A DNA stretch of 8,864 bases, taken from Betaproteobacteria bacterium (GTDB lineage Bacteria > Pseudomonadota > Gammaproteobacteria > Burkholderiales > Burkholderiaceae_C). Location: assembly GCA_009927195.1 (NCBI GenBank), contig RFNL01000216.1:1-8864 (forward strand), read 5' to 3'. The notes under the pieces are model-generated. The model was not told the DNA's origin and did no database searches. It was given only the letters and a program-made list of their open reading frames with translations. This document shows, piece after piece, positions 6,370 to 8,864 of the stretch (positions are counted from its first letter, which is position 1; the number at the start of each line of letters is the position of its first letter). Made by a program: the position numbers and the translations under genes.

Positions 6370-7145
6370 GCCAAGCCATGTTGCAGGTCAAAAACGCGAG
6401 CAAGCATTTTCTGGGCTTGAAGGCGGTTGACGCGGTGTCGCTGGCGGTGCACCCGGGTGAAATTGTCAGCATCATCGGCCCCAACGGGGCGGGCAAAACC
6501 ACGTTCTTTAACTTGCTCACGGGACAGTTGGCACCCACCAGTGGCGAGGTCTTGTTCGAAGGCCAAGCCATCAATCCTTTGCCACCCCATGCGCGGGCGC
6601 GTTTGGGCATGGGTCGCACCTTTCAGATCTCCAAACCATTGATCGCTTTGACCGCCTTGGAAAACGTGATGATTGGTGCCTTCTTGCGCGACGCCCCGCT
6701 GTCGGTGGCGCGCGACAAGGCCATGGTGGTGTTGGAGAAAGTGGGTTTGGCCCGCCTGGCCATGCGCCGTGCGGGTGACTTGACCCTGAGCGAGCGCCGT
6801 CGCTTGGAAGTGGCCCGTGCATTGGCCTTGCAACCCAAGATCATGTTGCTCGACGAGGTGATGGCGGGTTTGAACCAAAGCGAAGTGGGCCAGGCCATTG
6901 AGTTGTTGCAAGGCTTGCATGCGCAGGGCCTGACTTTTTTGATCATCGAACACAACCTCAAGGTGGTGCGCGCGTTTTCAGAACGGGTGGTGGTGCTGGA
7001 TCGGGGTAGGCACATCGCTGAGGGCAGTGCCGATGAAATCCTCAACTCACCCGCAGTGATCCAGGCCTATTTGGGAGACGGCCACATGGGCAAAGGGGGA
7101 ACTGATGTGCAACCCGGATCGGTCACCGCAGGAGCGCGCGCATGA
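6366..7145 (+). CDS. livG: Liv-type ABC transporter ATP-binding protein, LivG family
   Basis: This 259-residue cytoplasmic ATPase has Walker A GPNGAGKTT (38-46), the LivG-typical GMGRTFQISKPLIALTALENVMIG (Q-loop region; Gln at about 87), Walker B IMLLDEVMAGL with its catalytic Glu, and the H-loop IIEHNLKVV. The C-terminal IAEGSADEILNSPAVIQAYLG is also family-like. The signature loop reads LTLSERRRLEVARAL, without the glycines of LSGGQ and with Ser where E. coli LivG keeps a Gly (LAYGDQ, from memory). All other ATP-site residues are present, so it is probably active. The start at 6366 has AAGGGGA six bases upstream and overlaps the livM stop by 4 nt. It would energise transport as a heterodimer with LivF. 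Confidence 0.95.
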   Translation: MSQAMLQVKNASKHFLGLKAVDAVSLAVHPGEIVSIIGPNGAGKTTFFNLLTGQLAPTSGEVLFEGQAINPLPPHARARLGMGRTFQISKPLIALTALENVMIGAFLRDAPLSVARDKAMVVLEKVGLARLAMRRAGDLTLSERRRLEVARALALQPKIMLLDEVMAGLNQSEVGQAIELLQGLHAQGLTFLIIEHNLKVVRAFSERVVVLDRGRHIAEGSADEILNSPAVIQAYLGDGHMGKGGTDVQPGSVTAGARA

Positions 7146-7858
7146 GCGATGTGTTGAACGTGAATGGCCTGCGTTCAGGCTATGGCGAATTGCCCGTGCT
7201 TGATGGGGTTTCGTTGCGTGTGGGCGCGGGTGAAATTGTGTCGGTATTGGGGGCCAATGGGGCGGGTAAGACCACGCTTTTGCTCACCATCAGTGGTCAC
7301 TTGCCTGCCCATGGTGGAGCGGTGGATTTCGATGGTCACGACATCCTGGGTATGCCTGCGCACCAAGCGGTCGAAAAAGGCCTGGTCATGGTTCCCGAGG
7401 GGGGGCGCTTGTTTCCGTTCATGACGGTGTTGGAAAACCTGGAGTTGGGGGCCTATCACCCGGTGGCCCGCGCCCGCATGGCACAAAGCCTGCAAGAGGT
7501 GATGGGCTTGTTTCCCATCTTGGCCGAGCGACGCGGCCAACTTGCAGGGCGGCTTTCTGGTGGCGAGCGCCAAATGTGTGCCGTGGCTCGGGCCATGATG
7601 GCTTTGCCCAAGTTGCTGATGCTCGACGAACCCTCATTGGGCTTGGCGCCCATCATGGTGGACAAGGTGTTTGACATGGTGCGTGCTTTGGTCGCGCAAA
7701 AAGGGTTGTCGGTGCTCTTGGTCGAACAAAACGTGGGCAACGCCTTGCATTTGTCCCAGCGGGCCTACGTGCTCGAGCATGGGCACATGGTCAAGTCGGG
7801 AGTCTCGACAGACTTGCTCAACGACCCCGAAGTCCAACGCTCCTACATGGGTTTGTGA
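7142..7858 (+). CDS. livF: Liv-type ABC transporter ATP-binding protein, LivF family
   Basis: This 238-residue ATPase has the short LivF layout: GLRSGYGELPVLDGVSL at the N-terminus, Walker A GANGAGKTT (about 38-46), the LivF-specific VPEGGRLFPFMTVLENLELG, a full signature LSGGERQMCAVARAMM, Walker B LLMLDEPSLGLAP, and LLVEQNVGNAL as the H-loop region with Gln in place of His. That substitution is normal for LivF. It begins in a 4-nt ATGA overlap with livG and has AGGAG at 7130-7134, seven bases upstream. It completes the five-component transporter (binding protein, two permeases, two ATPases). Its stop is followed at once by the AtuA-family gene in the same frame. Confidence 0.96.
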   Translation: MSDVLNVNGLRSGYGELPVLDGVSLRVGAGEIVSVLGANGAGKTTLLLTISGHLPAHGGAVDFDGHDILGMPAHQAVEKGLVMVPEGGRLFPFMTVLENLELGAYHPVARARMAQSLQEVMGLFPILAERRGQLAGRLSGGERQMCAVARAMMALPKLLMLDEPSLGLAPIMVDKVFDMVRALVAQKGLSVLLVEQNVGNALHLSQRAYVLEHGHMVKSGVSTDLLNDPEVQRSYMGL

Positions 7859-7861
7859 TTC

Positions 7862-8864
7862 GTGGAACGACCAGCCAATGCCATTTGCAGTGTAGGCGCA
7901 GGAGCGGGTTTCGCAGGTGACCGCATTGACCCTGCGCTGGACTTGGTGCGCTCTGGTTTGATCGACACCATTGCTCTGGAATGCTTGGCCGAGCGCACCT
8001 TGGTGCCTGCCATCAAAGCGCGAGCCGACAACCCCCGTGCTGGCTTCGACCCACGCTGGAAACGCAGACTTGGCCCTTTATTGCCCTTGGCGGCCCAGTA
8101 CGGTTGCAGGGTGGTGTCCAATTTGGGTGCGGCCAATCCGCTTGCAGCAGCACATGCCATCAGCGGGTTGTGCCAAGCGTTGCGTTTGCCCCCGCAAAAG
8201 GTGGCTGCTTTGGTGGGGGACGATGTGATGGGCTTGCAAGACCGGATTCAATGGGCCAAGCCCTGGCAAGGCCAACTCATTGGGGCCCATGCCTATTTGG
8301 GCAGCGAGCGCATGGCGCAGGCTTTGGCGCAAGGCGCGCAAGTGGTGGTCACCGGGCGGGTGGCTGACTCGGCATTGTTTGCTGCGCCTGCGCGCAGTGG
8401 GCTCCAGGCGTCACCGCATGCCTTGGCCGGGGCGTTGACGGTGGGTCATTTGCTCGAATGCGGTGGACAACTCACGGGGGGTAACTACGAACCCATTGGT
8501 GGCGCGGACAAGCCGCCACCTTTGAGCGCCGAGCAATACGCCCGTTTGGGTTATCCCTTGGCGCATGTGTATGCCGACGGCACCGCCGACATCTTGGTGG
8601 CGCCTGGTGCGCCTGGCTTGGTGGATGCGCTGACCTGCACCTTGCAACTCTTGTACGAGGTGCATGACCCGGCCCACTACATCACACCAGACTTGATCGT
8701 CGATTTTTCCAATATCCAATTTGAAGTCACTGGGCCCCAAAGTGTGCGCATGCACGGGGCACGGGGCAAAGGGGTTCCGCCCATGCTCAAGGTGGCGGGT
8801 TTTGTCGAACAGCCGGGTGTGTTGGCCGATGTGGAAATCGGTTTTGCGGGTGAAGGCGCCGTGG
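7862..8864 (+). CDS. atuA: AtuA-family (DUF1446) protein, N-terminal part, cut by the right edge
   Basis: The frame is open from just after the livF stop to the window end, about 334 codons, in the same frame as livF. The first start is GTG 7862, giving MERPANAICSVGAGAGFAGD; the family N-terminus is recognisable from SVGAGAGFAGDRIDPA (10-25), ECLAERT (40-46), VVSNLGAANPLAAAHA, LVGDDV, VVVTGRVADSALF, LECGGQLTGGNYE and VYADGTADI. These conserved blocks identify the DUF1446/AtuA family, named from the acyclic terpene utilisation cluster of Pseudomonas but of unproven biochemical function. Complete members have about 450-600 residues, so the C-terminus is missing here. There is no clear Shine-Dalgarno, and only TTC separates the livF TGA from the GTG, so translation probably depends on reinitiation after livF. 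Its place directly behind the transporter suggests it acts on the imported compound or its CoA ester (inference). Confidence 0.9.
   Translation, partial: MERPANAICSVGAGAGFAGDRIDPALDLVRSGLIDTIALECLAERTLVPAIKARADNPRAGFDPRWKRRLGPLLPLAAQYGCRVVSNLGAANPLAAAHAISGLCQALRLPPQKVAALVGDDVMGLQDRIQWAKPWQGQLIGAHAYLGSERMAQALAQGAQVVVTGRVADSALFAAPARSGLQASPHALAGALTVGHLLECGGQLTGGNYEPIGGADKPPPLSAEQYARLGYPLAHVYADGTADILVAPGAPGLVDALTCTLQLLYEVHDPAHYITPDLIVDFSNIQFEVTGPQSVRMHGARGKGVPPMLKVAGFVEQPGVLADVEIGFAGEGAV

Noticed and set aside
5940..6953. Long open frame on the minus strand (337 codons) opposite livM and livG
   Set aside because: It lies fully opposite two well-supported genes, is rich in His and Gln as expected of the complement of Leu/Ala/Val codons, and shows no recognisable domain.

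Overview
The window looks like part of a betaproteobacterial chromosome, most likely Burkholderiales and probably Comamonadaceae. The reasons are moderately high GC, heavy use of TTG for leucine, an orphan Bug-type (TctC) binding protein, and a complete branched-chain-amino-acid-type (HAAT/Liv) ABC transporter inside a catabolic operon. This placement rests on style and gene content, not on a database match. Every convincing gene is on the + strand, and the genes are tightly packed.

Layout: (1) 3-743, the C-terminal part of a non-decarboxylating thiolase/SCP-x-like protein, cut by the left edge; (2) 754-1167, its usual partner, a Zn-ribbon/OB-fold (DUF35) protein; (3) 1255-2226, a secreted Bug/TctC-family binding protein; (4) 2246-3059, a short-chain dehydrogenase (SDR) split by a single-base frameshift in a C5 run near 2793-2797; (5) 3157-7858, a five-gene Liv-type ABC transporter (binding protein, LivH, LivM, LivG, LivF) whose last three genes overlap their upstream neighbours by 14, 4 and 4 nt; (6) 7862 to the right edge, the N-terminal part of an AtuA-family (DUF1446) protein with a GTG start that lies in the same frame as livF, just after its stop.

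The genes read as one import-and-degrade unit. The ABC system would bring in a small polar or acidic compound. The SDR, the thiolase-like/DUF35 pair and the AtuA-family protein would process an acyl-CoA intermediate of it. The substrate cannot be read from the sequence. The name AtuA comes from acyclic terpene (citronellol/geraniol) utilisation in Pseudomonas, but the family is much wider than that pathway.

Non-coding structure is concentrated around the binding-protein gene. Upstream (3060-3156) there is a near-palindrome and a short tandem repeat that runs into the ribosome binding site. Downstream (4381-4454) there are two stem-loops before livH. No tRNA, rRNA, CRISPR array, insertion sequence or convincing rho-independent terminator was seen. 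No stretch of 300 bases or more lacks a gene.
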